A DNA stretch of 22,825 nt from JBOGJG01 sp050747825 (GTDB lineage: Bacteria > Acidobacteriota > UBA6911 > RPQK01 > JBOGJG01). The DNA lies in contig JBOGJG010000450.1 of NCBI GenBank assembly GCA_050747825.1, positions 1 through 22,825 of the forward strand, read 5' to 3'. Shown piece by piece: positions 22,200 to 22,825 of the stretch; position 1 is the stretch's first letter, and each line of letters starts with the position of its first letter. The notes below the pieces were generated by a model. That model searched no databases, was not told the origin of the DNA, and was given only the letters and a program-made list of their open reading frames with translations. A program made the position numbers and the translations under genes.

Positions 22200-22825
22200 A
22201 ACGTTATTGTGGTTCGTAAAGAAACTCCGGAACCAATCCCATCACCAATTTGCGGTAAATAGATAATAAATTCCGGCCTGGAGATGTAGTCCAAGAGTAT
22301 GCTGCGGATTCCTTCTGGCTCTTCCAGCGTGCCATAGTCAATTACCACCTTGGATATTCCCTCACCAGCCGATGTCTCTAACCCCACAAAAGTCGGATAT
22401 ATAAGGTCGAGATCCTGAGAAATCGGCCCTAGCCCCATTTTTCCTTTCAAGTTAAAAGCAGCCAGAGTTACTGTGGCAGTAACAGATGCGTCATTCCAAA
22501 GTTCAAAAGCCACACGCCTGAGGGGGAATATAAAATCAGCTACTAAAGCTTGATTTGCCGAGGATTCTTGTCGCGAACCGTTTAATAATATTCCAATTTG
22601 AGCTGGAGGACCCGGTCTTTGACCCGTAATATCGACGAGGACCATCCTAGGGACCGTCTCAGGGAGACTGCCTTTGAAAGTTACACCCCATTCAGACCAT
22701 ACATTACCCGCTTCTGCTCCCTCGATCAGCCCCCCAACATGGAGTGCAACCGAATTGTCGCTAAAAACATTTTCGCCGGTGAGTTTTGTGACCTGCCCTT
22801 GAACAGAGACAGTGCAAAATATAAG
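22103..22825 (-). CDS. Secreted protein of unknown function, partial at the window edge and broken near its 3' end
   Basis: The frame is open from the window edge, so the start lies outside. The first visible residues, 'LIFCTVSVQGQ', look like the end of a signal peptide, suggesting only a few residues are missing. The rest is beta-rich, with 'VLVDITGQRPGP', 'VTATVTLAAFNLKG' and 'GISKVVIDYGTLEE', then 'IIYLPQIGDGIGSGVSLRTT'. No catalytic motif is recognised. The pattern recalls secreted acidobacterial proteins whose 'LPQIxDG' block opens a C-terminal domain. Here that domain stops making sense at about 22195, and the last 30 or so residues ('RLHRWRPAMPEF' onward) look like out-of-frame translation. 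The internal ATG at 22645 is not the start. The region appears AT-richer than the housekeeping genes. Confidence 0.6.
   Translation of the reverse strand, partial: LIFCTVSVQGQVTKLTGENVFSDNSVALHVGGLIEGAEAGNVWSEWGVTFKGSLPETVPRMVLVDITGQRPGPPAQIGILLNGSRQESSANQALVADFIFPLRRVAFELWNDASVTATVTLAAFNLKGKMGLGPISQDLDLIYPTFVGLETSAGEGISKVVIDYGTLEEPEGIRSILLDYISRPEFIIYLPQIGDGIGSGVSLRTTITFLGQVERLHRWRPAMPEFSRALRSRPTPFFRF

Noticed and set aside
22103..22645. A complete 180-aa gene starting at the ATG at 22645
   Set aside because: The frame is open without a stop to the window edge and begins there with a signal-peptide-like segment, so the ATG is internal.

Overview
The window reads as a chromosomal segment of a Gram-negative, GC-moderate to GC-rich bacterium. 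SurA-like periplasmic chaperones, a lipoprotein and a heptose-phosphate adenylyltransferase imply an outer membrane with LPS. The combination of CdaA (c-di-AMP), CarD, a thrC-lysC-hom unit and a secreted protein with an 'LPQIGDG ... GYARI' C-terminus fits Acidobacteriota best. That assignment is an inference from gene content and remembered family patterns, not from a marker gene.

Layout. (1) 1-191: noncoding, not assigned. (2) 192-13492, all minus strand: tilS, ftsH, folP, cdaA, ybbR/cdaR, glmM, rfaE2, mfd, a parvulin lipoprotein and a SurA-like parvulin. Spacing is mostly overlapping or a few bases, so this is probably one long operon or a few nested ones. It links tRNA-Ile modification, membrane proteolysis, folate, c-di-AMP signalling, amino-sugar supply, heptose activation, transcription-coupled repair and envelope folding. 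A heptad-repeat hairpin lies between glmM and rfaE2. (3) 13554-14399, plus strand: fabD, diverging from tilS and followed by a 56-bp imperfect palindrome. (4) 14515-18572, plus strand: a strong sigma70-type promoter, a SAM-I (S-box) riboswitch with an intrinsic terminator, then overlapping thrC-lysC-hom. S-adenosylmethionine therefore appears to control entry to the aspartate family as well as the threonine branch. (5) 18580-21009, plus strand: promoter, tRNA with CAU anticodon (probably elongator Met), then hemB and hemL with a 4-bp overlap. (6) 21009-21078: a perfect 24-bp inverted repeat fills the whole gap between the convergent genes hemL and carD. It looks like a bidirectional terminator made from a REP/BIME-like element. 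(7) 21077-21589, minus strand: carD with a near-consensus promoter. (8) 21700-22825: a decayed stretch with a frameshifted ISNCY-type transposase remnant (plus strand), a 13-bp tandem duplication, and a secreted-protein gene (minus strand) that runs off the window and is broken near its 3' end.

Most of the window is housekeeping. The notable parts are the SAM riboswitch over thrC-lysC-hom, three different intergenic palindromic or repeat elements, and the damaged right edge. I see no CRISPR array, prophage, defence island or clearly new multi-gene system. Several starts were moved from the longest open frame because a Shine-Dalgarno or promoter argues for a shorter protein: the SurA-like gene, rfaE2, ftsH, fabD, lysC, hom and carD.
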